Source: Methyloversatilis sp. RAC08
GTDB lineage: Bacteria > Pseudomonadota > Gammaproteobacteria > Burkholderiales > Rhodocyclaceae
Reading direction: 5' to 3'
Length of the DNA: 64,000 bases
Assembly: GCF_001713355.1 (NCBI RefSeq)
Contig: NZ_CP016448.1
Span: 2,294,001 to 2,358,000, forward strand
This document shows positions 25,798-35,367 of the stretch, piece by piece (the stretch's first letter is position 1; each line of letters starts with the position of its first letter). The notes under the pieces are model-generated. The model saw only the letters and a program-made list of their open reading frames with translations. It was not told the DNA's origin and searched no databases. The translations under genes were made by a program, and so were the position numbers.

Positions 25798-28700
25798 TCA
25801 AGCCGTGATTGTAGCCTGCTGCGCTGCGTCAGCGACCCGGCGCAGCAGCACGCTGCGCCGCATGCAGGCGATGTACAGCGCCGGCATCACGAACAGCGTG
25901 AGCACGGTTGCCACGCCCAGTCCCCACACGATGGCGCCCGCCACCGGCCCCCATAGCATCGAATAGCCGCCGATGCCGGCCGCCAGCGAAAACAGGCCGC
26001 CGACCGTCGTGCTGGTCGTGATGATGATGGGCACGACGCGCCGGCGCGCCGCGTAGATCGCCGCGTGCATCACGCTCATGCCGGCCTTCAGGCGCTCGTT
26101 GGCGGCGTCGATCAGCACGATGGCCGAATTGACGACGATGCCGGTCAGCGCGATCACGCCGTACAGCGTGTAGAGCGACAGCGGCGACCCGCTGACCAGC
26201 AGGCCGACCGCCACGCCGGTGAACGCCAGCGGCACGGTGGCCAGAATCATCATCGGCTGCCAGTAGCTGCGGAACTGCGCGGCGAGGATCAGATAGATCA
26301 GGCCGAGGCCGAGCAGGAACAGCACCTTCATCGCGTCCAGGCTTTCCTGCACGTCTTCCAGTTCGCCGGAAAAGTCGAGATCGGTGCGCGGGAAGCGCGT
26401 GCGCTGGGCTTCCCACGCGACGCGCACCGACTCGGCGACGCCGATCGAATTGAGCTTTTCGGTATCGAGGTTGGCTTCCAGCGTGATGGTGCGGCGCAGG
26501 TTGTAGTGCTTGATGACGCCGGGGCCCCGCGTCGATTCGCTGCCGACCAGCGCGCGCAGCGTGGTGGCCCCCCCATTCGGCAGTGCGATCGGTGCGTCGA
26601 GCACCCGCATCACGTCGTCGTCGGTCACGCCGGCCGCTGCCACGCGCACCTCCAGTTTTGCACCCTGATCGCGGGTGATGGCGACGATTTCGCCTTCGAC
26701 CTGCAGGCGCACCGCGCGCGCCACCTGCGACGCGCTGAGCCCCGCGTCGCGCAGCGCATCGCGGTCCAGCCGCAGTGCCAGCTGCGGGCGGCCCGGCGTG
26801 TCGTCGTCGGTGATGTCGCGCGTGCCATCCATTGATTCCAGGATGCGCCGCACCTCGGCGGTGGCGGCGCGCAACTCGGCCAGGTCGTCGCCCCGCACAC
26901 GGATCTTGACCGGCTTCTGCACCGGCGGCCCGCCCGACAGCTGGGTGAAGCTGATCGTGCCGGGGCCGGGCAGGGCGGTGACGGCGGCGCGCATGCCTTC
27001 GACCATGTCGCCGACTTCGCGTCCGTCCCCGGCACGCGGCAGCAGTGCGACCACCACCTGACCGTAGGAATCGCCGAACAGGGCTTCGGCGTCGGTGAAC
27101 TTGGCGCCGGCGATCGATGCGATGCGCCGTGCCTCGCCGTCCTGCATCTGCCGGCGTACTTCGGTTTCGAGCTGTTCGACCCGCGCCAGCGTGGCGCTGA
27201 TCGGGCTGCCGGCCGGCATGTCGACATTGACGTAGAAGATGCGCATCGGGTCGAAGGCGAAGAACTGCACCCTGATCAGGCCGGTCGCGGCCGCGCCGAT
27301 GGCGCCGGCGATCAGCGAGGCAACGATCAGGCACAGCACGATCCAGTGGCGCACCGCCCAGGCCAGCGCCTGCGCGTAGCGGTGGCGCAGCACGCGCGTG
27401 AAGGCGATGCGCGCGCGCTGTTCGCGGCCGGGCGCCCGTGCCACCGGGCCGAGCGACAGCACATGCGCCGGCAGCATCCAGAACGCCTCGATCAGGCTGA
27501 TCGCAAGCGCCAGGGTCACGACGAATGGAATGACGAACATGAAGTCGCCGACGATGCCGGGCAGCAGCATCAGCGGCAGGAAGGCGGCCATCGTCGTGGC
27601 GACGGAGGCGACGACCGGCGTCCACACCTCGCGCACGCCGTCGGCGACCGCTTCGATCGGCGAGGCGCCGCGCTGCAGCCGGTAGTAGATCGCCTCGACC
27701 ACCACCACGGCATCGTCCACCAGCATGCCGAGCGCGATCACCACGCCCAGCAGCACGGATATGTTCAGCGTGTCGCCGGTGGCCGACAGCACGGCAAAGG
27801 TGCCGGCGAGCGAGAACGGCACGCCGAGACCGACCAGCAGCGCGATGCGCGTGCCGAGAAAAATCCAGCACAGGCCGATGACGCACATCAGGCCGAACAG
27901 CGCATTCCACTCCATGATGGAAATGGCTTCGCGCGTCGGCACGGTCTGGTCGTCCATCAGTTCGAGCTTCAGGCCCTGCGGAGTCAGCACCGCATTCTTG
28001 CGTTCGACGTAGTCGTTGATGCGCTCGACCATGGCCAGCGTATTCACGCCCGCCTTCTTGCTGACCGAAAAAAGCACGCTGGCCTGACCGCCGGATGACA
28101 CCATCTGGGTCGGGCGCGCCCGCGCCCGCACGACGCCCGCCACCTCGTCGAGCTTCACCATCGCGCCGCCCCGGGTCGACGCGGCGACGCCGACGTCGGC
28201 CAGCCAGGCCGGATCGGCGTCCTGGCCGACCACGCGCACCAGCCATTCCTGCTCGCCGGCGCGCTGCCGGCCGGCAAACACGTCGCGGAACCAGCCGGCC
28301 ACGCCATCGGCGATGTCGGTCGGCAGCAGGCCGCGCGCCTGCGCCGCCTGCGCTGAATACTCGATGCGCAGTTCCGGGTCGTGCAGGCCGAGCGCGAACA
28401 CGCGGTCGACGCCGCGCATGCGTTCGAGATCGGTGCGCAGTTCGCGGCCGATCGCGCGCAGTACCTCGTCGTCCGCCTGTCCGGTCAGCAGCACCTGTGC
28501 CGTCGGGAATCCGTTCGAGCTGGTCACCTCGATGATCTGCGGTTCCTTCGCCTCGACCGGCAGTTCGGCCCGCGCCTTGTTCTGTATTTCGCGCCGCAGG
28601 TCATTGATGCGCTTGTCGAACACCGCCGGCTCGATGTCGTCGAAACGCACCAGGATGCCGGCCAGTCCGTCGCGCGCCGCCGACGAAATGAAGCGGATGT

Positions 28701-28926
28701 CGGACACGTTCTTGATCGCGTCCTCCAGCGGCTGCAGCACCCGCTTCTCGACGTCTTCCGGCGACGCGCCGGGCAGTGCGGCGGTGATCTGCACCCAGTT
28801 GAAATTGATTTCCGGGTCCTGCTCGCGTGGCAGCCCGAGGTAGCTGATCAGGCCGAGCAGCAGCACCACGACGAAGGTGATGTTGGCCAGCGGATGATTG
28901 CTGATGAAACGCGCGTAGGCGCTCAT
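25798..28926 (-). CDS. RND efflux pump permease subunit (AcrB/HAE-1-like)
   Basis: A 1042-residue inner-membrane proton-driven exporter. The N-terminal helix (ITFVVVLLLGLISYLGLP) is followed by a periplasmic porter loop, six helices, a second loop and six more helices. Helix 4 reads GMLVDDAVVVVEAIYY, containing the paired Asp residues of the proton relay. The ending ALYIACMRRSVLLRR is typical. Substrate probably hydrophobic drugs or similar; not predictable by eye. It overlaps the adaptor gene by 4 nt (ATGA) and is expected to work with that adaptor and the TolC channel encoded downstream. Confidence 0.93.
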   Translation of the reverse strand: MSAYARFISNHPLANITFVVVLLLGLISYLGLPREQDPEINFNWVQITAALPGASPEDVEKRVLQPLEDAIKNVSDIRFISSAARDGLAGILVRFDDIEPAVFDKRINDLRREIQNKARAELPVEAKEPQIIEVTSSNGFPTAQVLLTGQADDEVLRAIGRELRTDLERMRGVDRVFALGLHDPELRIEYSAQAAQARGLLPTDIADGVAGWFRDVFAGRQRAGEQEWLVRVVGQDADPAWLADVGVAASTRGGAMVKLDEVAGVVRARARPTQMVSSGGQASVLFSVSKKAGVNTLAMVERINDYVERKNAVLTPQGLKLELMDDQTVPTREAISIMEWNALFGLMCVIGLCWIFLGTRIALLVGLGVPFSLAGTFAVLSATGDTLNISVLLGVVIALGMLVDDAVVVVEAIYYRLQRGASPIEAVADGVREVWTPVVASVATTMAAFLPLMLLPGIVGDFMFVIPFVVTLALAISLIEAFWMLPAHVLSLGPVARAPGREQRARIAFTRVLRHRYAQALAWAVRHWIVLCLIVASLIAGAIGAAATGLIRVQFFAFDPMRIFYVNVDMPAGSPISATLARVEQLETEVRRQMQDGEARRIASIAGAKFTDAEALFGDSYGQVVVALLPRAGDGREVGDMVEGMRAAVTALPGPGTISFTQLSGGPPVQKPVKIRVRGDDLAELRAATAEVRRILESMDGTRDITDDDTPGRPQLALRLDRDALRDAGLSASQVARAVRLQVEGEIVAITRDQGAKLEVRVAAAGVTDDDVMRVLDAPIALPNGGATTLRALVGSESTRGPGVIKHYNLRRTITLEANLDTEKLNSIGVAESVRVAWEAQRTRFPRTDLDFSGELEDVQESLDAMKVLFLLGLGLIYLILAAQFRSYWQPMMILATVPLAFTGVAVGLLVSGSPLSLYTLYGVIALTGIVVNSAIVLIDAANERLKAGMSVMHAAIYAARRRVVPIIITTSTTVGGLFSLAAGIGGYSMLWGPVAGAIVWGLGVATVLTLFVMPALYIACMRRSVLLRRVADAAQQATITA

Positions 28927-29969
28927 GGCATTTTCTGTCCGTCGCGCAGGCTGTTGCGGCCTTCGGTTGCGATGCGGGCGTCGAGCGGCAGATCGGTCGC
29001 GGCCGGGCGCCCTTCCTGCGCACCCGGCAGTTCGACGAAGCGGGCTGCACCGTCGCGCAGCACGAATACGCCGAGCAGGCTGCGACCGCCATTACCGTCG
29101 CGCCGGGTCACCAGTTCTGCCGGCACGTGCGGCGCCGGATCCGTCCAGGCCAGCCGGCCTTCTGCCCCCGCCGGCGCACGCGTGCCGGTGAAGGCGGCGC
29201 GCACCTCGTGCGTGCGGCTGGCGTCGTCGATGGCCGGCGACACGCGGGCGATGCGCACCGCGCTGCGTCCGGCCGGCGACACGAACTCGACCGACTTCGC
29301 GGCGCGCAGCGACGCCAGGTCGCGCGGCGCCACGCGGGCGCTCACCTCGACCCGCGTCGCATCTTCCAGCGTCATCAGCACCATGCCGGCGCCGGCCAGC
29401 GAACCCGCCGATGCGTCACGCGTGCGCACGATGGCGTCGTAGGGCGCACGCAGAACGCACTTGTCGAGATTGCGCTGTGCCAGATCGACCGCATTGGCCG
29501 CCACCGACACGTCGGCGCGCACCACTTCGACTTCGGTTTCGCGCTGGGTCAGCGCCTCGGGCGACACGAAATTCTGTGCCTGCAACGTTCGCGTACGGCG
29601 CAATTGCGCGTCGGCCTGCGCCAGACGCGCCTCGGCCGCCTTGCGCTGCGCCAGCGCGCGCTCCAGCGCGAGCTGGTAGTCACGCGTATCGAGCCGCACC
29701 AGCACCTGCCCCTTGTTCACCCGTTCGCCCGGGTCGGCATGCGTCGACGCCACGCGGGCACTCACTTCGGCTGCGAGCTGGGTGCGGTTCAGCGCCACTG
29801 CCTGCGCCGGCGCGTCGCGTCCGGGGTAGGTGGCGACCTCGGCGAAGGGCTTGAAGACGACGGCAGGCGAAGTCGGCGGCGTGGCCGTGGTCTGCGCGTG
29901 GCCGGCGAAGACGGTGAAGCCGAGGCAGAACGCGGCAGCGCGCGCGGCCTGCCGGAAAAAATCAGTCAT
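28923..29969 (-). CDS. RND efflux periplasmic adaptor subunit
   Basis: A 348-residue membrane-fusion protein. A signal peptide ends near GHAQT; the beta-barrel and lipoyl halves are visible as VSARVASTHADPGERVNKGQV and DKCVLRAPYDAIVRTRDAS, flanking a coiled coil (residues ~105-170, ALERALAQRKAAEARLAQA). It joins the RND pump to the outer-membrane channel. Start at 29969 (MTDFFRQ) overlaps the end of tetR by 8 nt; a longer frame from 30059 lies within tetR and was rejected. Confidence 0.9.
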   Translation of the reverse strand: MTDFFRQAARAAAFCLGFTVFAGHAQTTATPPTSPAVVFKPFAEVATYPGRDAPAQAVALNRTQLAAEVSARVASTHADPGERVNKGQVLVRLDTRDYQLALERALAQRKAAEARLAQADAQLRRTRTLQAQNFVSPEALTQRETEVEVVRADVSVAANAVDLAQRNLDKCVLRAPYDAIVRTRDASAGSLAGAGMVLMTLEDATRVEVSARVAPRDLASLRAAKSVEFVSPAGRSAVRIARVSPAIDDASRTHEVRAAFTGTRAPAGAEGRLAWTDPAPHVPAELVTRRDGNGGRSLLGVFVLRDGAARFVELPGAQEGRPAATDLPLDARIATEGRNSLRDGQKMP

Positions 29970-30645
29970 GTTCGAGCGCCCGGATGACGAATTCGATGGA
30001 AGCGGCAATGTCGGTCGATTCAGCAGACGCATCCCCCGCAGGCGCAGCGTGATCGACACAGCCGAAGGAATGTTTCATCAGCACGCGCAGCAGCAGCGGC
30101 GCCATGACGGCCTGCACCGTGCAGGGGTCGCCGGCCACGCGGAACTCGCCGCGCGCATGGCCGTAATCGATGGCGCGGCCGACAAGTACGCAGCCGCGCG
30201 CCATCACTTCGCGGTGGTAGAGCTCGGCGATGTCCGGGAAGTTGCGTGCTTCGGCGACCATCAGCTTGGGCAGCCCGCCCAGCCGCGTGGCGCCGATCAG
30301 TCGCCACCAGCCCCACAGCAGTTCGCGCATCAGGTCGGCGCCGCTGCCGTGATGGCTGTCCAGCAAGGCCTCACCGCCGGCCAGGGCCGGCACCAGCCCC
30401 TGGCGCACGACAGCGGCGAACAGTGCGGCCTTGGAATCGAAATACAGATAGAGCGTGCCCTTGGATACGCCTGCCGCAAGCGCCACGTCCTCGAGGCGGG
30501 TCGCGGCGTAGCCCTTTTCGACGAACAGGTCGAGCGCGCACGCCACCAGCGTGGCCGGGTCGACCAGTGCCGGCCGGCCGCGCCGGACGAGCGGATGCGA
30601 GTCTGCGGAATCCGGAACGGGAAGCAGGGGCGAGTGCTCTGACAT
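29962..30645 (-). CDS. TetR/AcrR-family transcriptional repressor
   Basis: A 227-residue regulator, first gene of the efflux operon. The N-terminal helix-turn-helix spans about 25-75 (DPATLVACALDLFVEKGYA, LEDVALAAGVSKGTLYLYF), followed by a ligand-binding helical domain resembling the TetR_C_33-type fold. It presumably represses its own operon and responds to a pump substrate. A palindrome 20 bp upstream of its start is a likely operator. Overlaps the adaptor gene by 8 nt. Confidence 0.9.
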   Translation of the reverse strand: MSEHSPLLPVPDSADSHPLVRRGRPALVDPATLVACALDLFVEKGYAATRLEDVALAAGVSKGTLYLYFDSKAALFAAVVRQGLVPALAGGEALLDSHHGSGADLMRELLWGWWRLIGATRLGGLPKLMVAEARNFPDIAELYHREVMARGCVLVGRAIDYGHARGEFRVAGDPCTVQAVMAPLLLRVLMKHSFGCVDHAAPAGDASAESTDIAASIEFVIRALEHD

Positions 30646-30665
30646 AGGGTGACGCGCTTTTAATG

Positions 30666-30679
30666 ACTGAATGTTCAGT
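30666..30679. promoter_or_regulatory. Candidate TetR operator
   Basis: The inverted repeat actgaa-tg-ttcagt sits in an AT-rich patch (ttaatg...ttaataa) about 20 bp upstream of the tetR start and 140 bp upstream of gcvT. Six-bp arms about a 2-bp centre fit AcrR-like operators. It is the only such palindrome I see in this divergent spacer. Confidence 0.55.
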
Positions 30680-30820
30680 TAATAACCGGGTCGCGTCAAT
30701 ATGAAGCGGCATTCGTTGCGTGCCGACCGGGCGTGGCATCATCGCGCCCTCGCTGGCCTACCCGGCCGGCAGACCCGCGGACCGGTCACCCTCCGGCCCG
30801 CCACCGAGGAGATTCTGACG

Positions 30821-31945
30821 ATGGCAATCCCGGATCAGGCCGCACTGCAGCGCACGCCTTTCCACGACCTTCACCTCGCCGCCGGGGCGAAGATGGTGCC
30901 GTTCGCCGGCTGGTCGATGCCGATCCAGTACGCGCCGGGCATCCTCCAGGAGCACCTGCACACGCGCAGCCAGGCCGGCTTGTTCGACGTGTCGCACATG
31001 GGGCAGATCGACGTCACCGGAAGTGGCGCCTGCGCCTGGCTGGAATCGCTGACCACCGCCGATCTGGCCGCGCTGCCGCCCGGCCGCCAGACCTATTCAC
31101 TGCTGCCCAACACGGCCGGCGGCCTCATCGACGATCTGATGATCCAGCGGCTGGGCGACGGCTTTCACGTGGTGTGCAACGCCTCGCGCTGCGCCGACGT
31201 GCTGGCCTGGCTGGCCGCGCACCTGCCTGGCGCCGATTGCCAGTACGCGCTGCGCGAAGACCTTGCGCTGCTCGCGCTGCAGGGCCCGCTGGCCGAAAGC
31301 GTGCTGCAGCCGCTGGTTGACGTGGCCGTCATGCGCTTTCTGGATGTGCGCACCGCGTTGTACGGCGACGTGGCGCTGCGCATCAGCCGCAGCGGCTACA
31401 CCGGCGAGGACGGCTTCGAAATTTCGCTGCCTGCGGCGTCGGCTGCCCGGTTTGCGCAGCGACTGCTCGACCACGAAAACGTACGCTGGACCGGACTGGG
31501 CGCGCGCGACACGCTGCGCCTCGAAGCCGGCATGTGCCTGTACGGCAACGACATCGACGACACGACGACGCCGGTGTCGGCATCGATCGGCTGGGCGGTC
31601 GGTGCCGCGCGCCGCGCCGGTGGTGCGCGTGCCGGAGGGTTCCCCGGTGCAGCCGTCATTCTCGGCGAATTTCAGGAACCGCCGCCGCGCGTGCGCGTCG
31701 GACTGTTGCCGGACGGCCGCGCGCCACAGCGCGCCGGCACGAAGCTGCTCGGCGCAGACGGCCGGGAAGTCGGCGTCATCACCAGCGGCAACCACAGCCC
31801 GACGCTGGGCCGGCCGGTGGCCATGGGCTATCTCGACCGGGCGGTGAAACTGTCCGGCGAAGCGCTGCACATTGATTCGCGCGGACAGTCGGTATCCGTT
31901 TCCCTCACCTCGATGCCCTTCGTACCCACCCGCTACCGACGCTGA
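30821..31945 (+). CDS. gcvT: Glycine cleavage system T protein (aminomethyltransferase)
   Basis: A 374-residue folate-dependent enzyme that releases ammonia from the aminomethyl-lipoyl H protein and makes methylene-THF. Seen: [49 protein letters not shown], and the C-terminal barrel with [24 protein letters not shown] at 30821 has an excellent aggag site; the frame upstream to 30701 would enter the divergent promoter region. gcvP follows 106 nt later with no gcvH in between. Confidence 0.94.
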   Translation: MAIPDQAALQRTPFHDLHLAAGAKMVPFAGWSMPIQYAPGILQEHLHTRSQAGLFDVSHMGQIDVTGSGACAWLESLTTADLAALPPGRQTYSLLPNTAGGLIDDLMIQRLGDGFHVVCNASRCADVLAWLAAHLPGADCQYALREDLALLALQGPLAESVLQPLVDVAVMRFLDVRTALYGDVALRISRSGYTGEDGFEISLPAASAARFAQRLLDHENVRWTGLGARDTLRLEAGMCLYGNDIDDTTTPVSASIGWAVGAARRAGGARAGGFPGAAVILGEFQEPPPRVRVGLLPDGRAPQRAGTKLLGADGREVGVITSGNHSPTLGRPVAMGYLDRAVKLSGEALHIDSRGQSVSVSLTSMPFVPTRYRR

Positions 31946-32051
31946 AGCGCCACACTGCCCACTCGACTCCGGTCAACGCCCTTCACGGGGGGCGGCGACC
32001 GGTACCTTCACACAGGGACTGCCAGAAGCGGCCCGGAAAGGACTGTTGACC

Positions 32052-34967
32052 ATGACCAAACGCCCCACCCTCGAAGCGCTGGAAGACCGTGGAGATTTCA
32101 TCCGCCGCCACATCGGTCCGGACGAGCGCGATCTCGCCGTCATGCTGGCGGCACTCGACGTCGCCAGTCTGGACGAACTGATCGCCCAGACCATCCCGGA
32201 CGACATCCTGTCGGACACGCCGCTGAACCTGCCGCCGCCGCGTTCCGAGCGGGTCGTTGATGACGCGCTGCGTCGCATGTTCGCGCGCAACGAACTGCAC
32301 ACCAGCCTGATCGGCATGGGCTATCACGACACCATCACGCCCAATGTCATCAAGCGCAACGTGCTGGAGAACCCGGGCTGGTACACCGCCTACACGCCCT
32401 ACCAGGCCGAGATTTCGCAGGGCCGGCTGGAAGCGCTGCTGAACTTCCAGCAGATGGTGATCGATCTGACCGGCCTGCCGGTCGCCAATGCGTCGCTGCT
32501 CGACGAGGCGACGGCGGCGGCCGAGGCGATGACCATGGCGCATCGCATTTCGAAGGTGAAGTCGCCGCGCTTCATCGTCGATGCCGACACCCACCCGCAG
32601 ACACTGGCCGTGGTGCGCACACGCGCCGAGCCGCTGGGCATCGAAGTCGTCGTGTGCGATCCGTGGGCCGGCGTCGAGGGCGACTACTTCGGCGTGCTGG
32701 CGAGCTACCCGGGTTCGAGCGGGCGGCTGCGCGATCCGGAGCCGGTGATCGCCGCAGCCCGCGCCGCCGGCGCGCTGTCGGCGATCGCGGCCGACCCGCT
32801 GGCACTGGTGTTGCTGAAGGAGCCGGGCGCGATGGGCGCTGCCGGCATGGGGGCCGACATCGTGTTCGGCAGCGCGCAGCGCTTCGGCGTGCCGATGGGC
32901 TATGGTGGCCCGCATGCCGCCTTCTTCGCCTGCCGCGATGAACACAAGCGGCAGATGCCCGGCCGCATCATCGGCGTGTCGACCGACGCACAGGGCAAGC
33001 CGGCGCTGCGCATGGCACTGCAGACGCGTGAGCAGCACATCCGGCGCGAAAAGGCGAACAGCAATATCTGCACCGCACAGGTGCTGCTGGCGGTGATCGC
33101 CGCGTTCTACGCGGTGTATCACGGTCCGAAAGGCCTGCGCACGATCGCCGACCGGGTTCATCGCATGGCGACGATCTTCGCGCTCGGTCTGCGCGAACTC
33201 GGTTTCGACGTCGTGCATGACTGCTTCTTCGACACGGTGCAGGTGCGTGTGCCCGGGGTCGCGCGTCGCATATCGGCGCGCGCCCGCGCCGCCGGCTTCA
33301 ATCTGCACGTCATCGATGCCGACCACCTGTCGGCCGCCTTCGACGAAACATCGCGGCGCAGCGAGCTGAAAAACCTGCTGGCCGTGTTCTCGACGCGCGC
33401 CGATGCACTGCTCGATCTGGCGCAGCTCGACGCGCGTGTGGTCGACTGCATTCCGCCGGCATTGCAGCGCGACAGCGCCATCCTGAGCCACCCGGTGTTC
33501 AACCGCTATCACTCCGAAACGGAAATGATGCGTTACCTGCGCCGGCTGGCCACGCGCGACATCGCGCTCGACCGGGCGATGATTCCGCTCGGCTCGTGCA
33601 CGATGAAGCTCAATTCGACCACCGAAATGACGCCGGTCACCTACCGGCTGTTCGCCGCACTGCATCCCTTCGTGCCGCTGGAACAGGCGCAGGGCTATCA
33701 GCAGCTGTTCGAGGAACTGGAAGAGCGGCTGTGCGAAATCACCGGCTTCGCCGCGATGTCGTTCCAGCCGAACGCCGGTTCGCAGGGCGAATACGCCGGC
33801 CTGCTGGTGATCCGCAAATATCACCGCACGCGCGGTGACCTGCATCGCACCGTTTGCCTGATCCCGGCCTCCGCGCACGGCACCAACCCGGCCAGCGCGG
33901 TGCTGGCCGGCATGGAGGTGGTCGTGGTCGCCTGCGACGCGCTCGGCAATATCGACGCAGCGGATCTCCAGGCCAAGGCCGAACAGCATGCCGACCGGCT
34001 GGCCGCGCTGATGATGACCTACCCGTCCACGCACGGCGTGTTCGAAGAAGGCGTGCGCGACATCTGCGCGCTGATCCACGCGTACGGCGGTCAGGTCTAC
34101 ATGGATGGCGCCAACATGAATGCCATGGTCGGGCTGGTGCGTCCGGGCGACATCGGCTTCGACGTGTGCCACCTGAATCTGCACAAGACCTTCTGCATTC
34201 CGCACGGCGGCGGCGGGCCCGGCATGGGGCCGATCGGTGTGGCGCCGCACCTGGCGCCCTTCCTGCCCGACCATCCGGTGGTGCAGGGCGTCAATCCGGT
34301 GGCCGGGGCGGACGGCACCATCGGCACCGTGTCGGCGGCACCGTGGGGCTCGGCCAGCATCCTGCCCATCGTGTGGGCCTACATCGCGCTGATGGGCGCG
34401 GCCGGCCTGCGCCGCGCCACCCAGGTCGCCATCCTGAACGCCAACTACATCGCACACCGTCTGGCGCCGCACTACCCCATCCTGTACAGCGGCAAGCACG
34501 GTCGCGTGGCGCACGAATGCATCATCGACCTGCGTGCCATCAAGGACGCGTGCGGCATCACGGTGGAAGACGTCGCCAAGCGGCTGATGGATTACGGCTT
34601 CCATGCGCCGACCGTTTCGTTCCCGGTACCCGGCACGATGATGATCGAGCCGACCGAGAGCGAGAACCGCGCCGAAATCGACCGTTTCTGCGACGCGATG
34701 ATCCACATCCGCGCTGAAATTGCCGAGGTCGAAGCCGGCCGTGCCGATCGCGAGGACAACCTGCTCAAGCACGCGCCGCACACCCACGAGCTGCTGATCG
34801 CCGACCAGTGGAACCGCCCGTACGGCCGTCGCGAAGCCTTCTTCCCGCACCCGTCGATCGACCGCGACAAGTACTGGCCGCCGGTCGCGCGCGTCGACAA
34901 CGTCGCCGGCGACCGCAACCTCGTGTGCACCTGCCCGCCGATGTCGGAGTACGAGGCGGCGAGCTGA
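32052..34967 (+). CDS. gcvP: Glycine dehydrogenase (decarboxylating), P protein
   Basis: A 971-residue PLP enzyme that decarboxylates glycine and loads the aminomethyl group onto lipoyl-H protein. It is the single-chain form with both halves fused: the N-terminal half contains FIRRHIGP and [17 protein letters not shown], the C-terminal half has the PLP lysine in [14 protein letters not shown] (Lys near 712). ATG at 32052 was chosen because FIRRHIGP normally sits ~20 residues from the start. Downstream lies a 400-bp gap with a REP palindrome. Confidence 0.95.
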   Translation: MTKRPTLEALEDRGDFIRRHIGPDERDLAVMLAALDVASLDELIAQTIPDDILSDTPLNLPPPRSERVVDDALRRMFARNELHTSLIGMGYHDTITPNVIKRNVLENPGWYTAYTPYQAEISQGRLEALLNFQQMVIDLTGLPVANASLLDEATAAAEAMTMAHRISKVKSPRFIVDADTHPQTLAVVRTRAEPLGIEVVVCDPWAGVEGDYFGVLASYPGSSGRLRDPEPVIAAARAAGALSAIAADPLALVLLKEPGAMGAAGMGADIVFGSAQRFGVPMGYGGPHAAFFACRDEHKRQMPGRIIGVSTDAQGKPALRMALQTREQHIRREKANSNICTAQVLLAVIAAFYAVYHGPKGLRTIADRVHRMATIFALGLRELGFDVVHDCFFDTVQVRVPGVARRISARARAAGFNLHVIDADHLSAAFDETSRRSELKNLLAVFSTRADALLDLAQLDARVVDCIPPALQRDSAILSHPVFNRYHSETEMMRYLRRLATRDIALDRAMIPLGSCTMKLNSTTEMTPVTYRLFAALHPFVPLEQAQGYQQLFEELEERLCEITGFAAMSFQPNAGSQGEYAGLLVIRKYHRTRGDLHRTVCLIPASAHGTNPASAVLAGMEVVVVACDALGNIDAADLQAKAEQHADRLAALMMTYPSTHGVFEEGVRDICALIHAYGGQVYMDGANMNAMVGLVRPGDIGFDVCHLNLHKTFCIPHGGGGPGMGPIGVAPHLAPFLPDHPVVQGVNPVAGADGTIGTVSAAPWGSASILPIVWAYIALMGAAGLRRATQVAILNANYIAHRLAPHYPILYSGKHGRVAHECIIDLRAIKDACGITVEDVAKRLMDYGFHAPTVSFPVPGTMMIEPTESENRAEIDRFCDAMIHIRAEIAEVEAGRADREDNLLKHAPHTHELLIADQWNRPYGRREAFFPHPSIDRDKYWPPVARVDNVAGDRNLVCTCPPMSEYEAAS

Positions 34968-34989
34968 GCGGCAACGGGTGCCGCCCTGC

Positions 34990-35125
34990 GGGAGTGGCCC
35001 CTGGGGAGCGGCCCTGTGCGAGCGGCCCTGTGGGAGCGGCCCTGTGGGAGCGGCGGCCTCGCCGCGATCGTGCAGCGATGGTCGTATTGCAAAGTGCGCA
35101 TCGCGGCGAGGCCGCCGCTCCCACA
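34990..35125. repeat. REP-type palindrome, second copy
   Basis: Short 14-bp direct units (gagcggccctgtgg and variants) at roughly 35007-35048 lead into an inverted repeat with perfect 26-bp arms at 35043-35068 and 35100-35125, identical to the arms at 8576-8601/8634-8659; the 31-bp loop differs. Fragments of the same element (ccgctcccacaaggac, gctccccacaaggac) recur at about 35184-35220. Apart from these and the promoter of the next gene I see nothing in the 34968-35367 gap. Confidence 0.8.
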
Positions 35126-35367
35126 AAAACCTCACTGCTCGCCGCCCGCAGAGCCGGCTGGCCATGCAGGGCCAGCAGTGGATCGCCGCTCCCACAAGGA
35201 CAGCTCCCCACAAGGACAACTCCCGCGCGGCCAGATCCGGTTCGCGCGCGAACGAATGTAAATTTCAGTGACGTGACAACGCTGTAACACGTCTGCAACC
35301 TTCCCCTGTTGTCGTGTCGGGTCAATGCGGCCGGACTGCCGGCCCGCTGACAACAGGAGAATCAATA

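Noticed and set aside
30680-30820. Glycine riboswitch upstream of gcvT
   Set aside because: Glycine riboswitches often precede gcvT, but I see none of the conserved core bases or a tandem aptamer layout in this 140-bp stretch.
31983-35219. Very long open frame (1078 codons) on the minus strand
   Set aside because: It is antisense to gcvP, which is clearly a real gene; the translation has low-complexity His/Arg/Asp/Val content.
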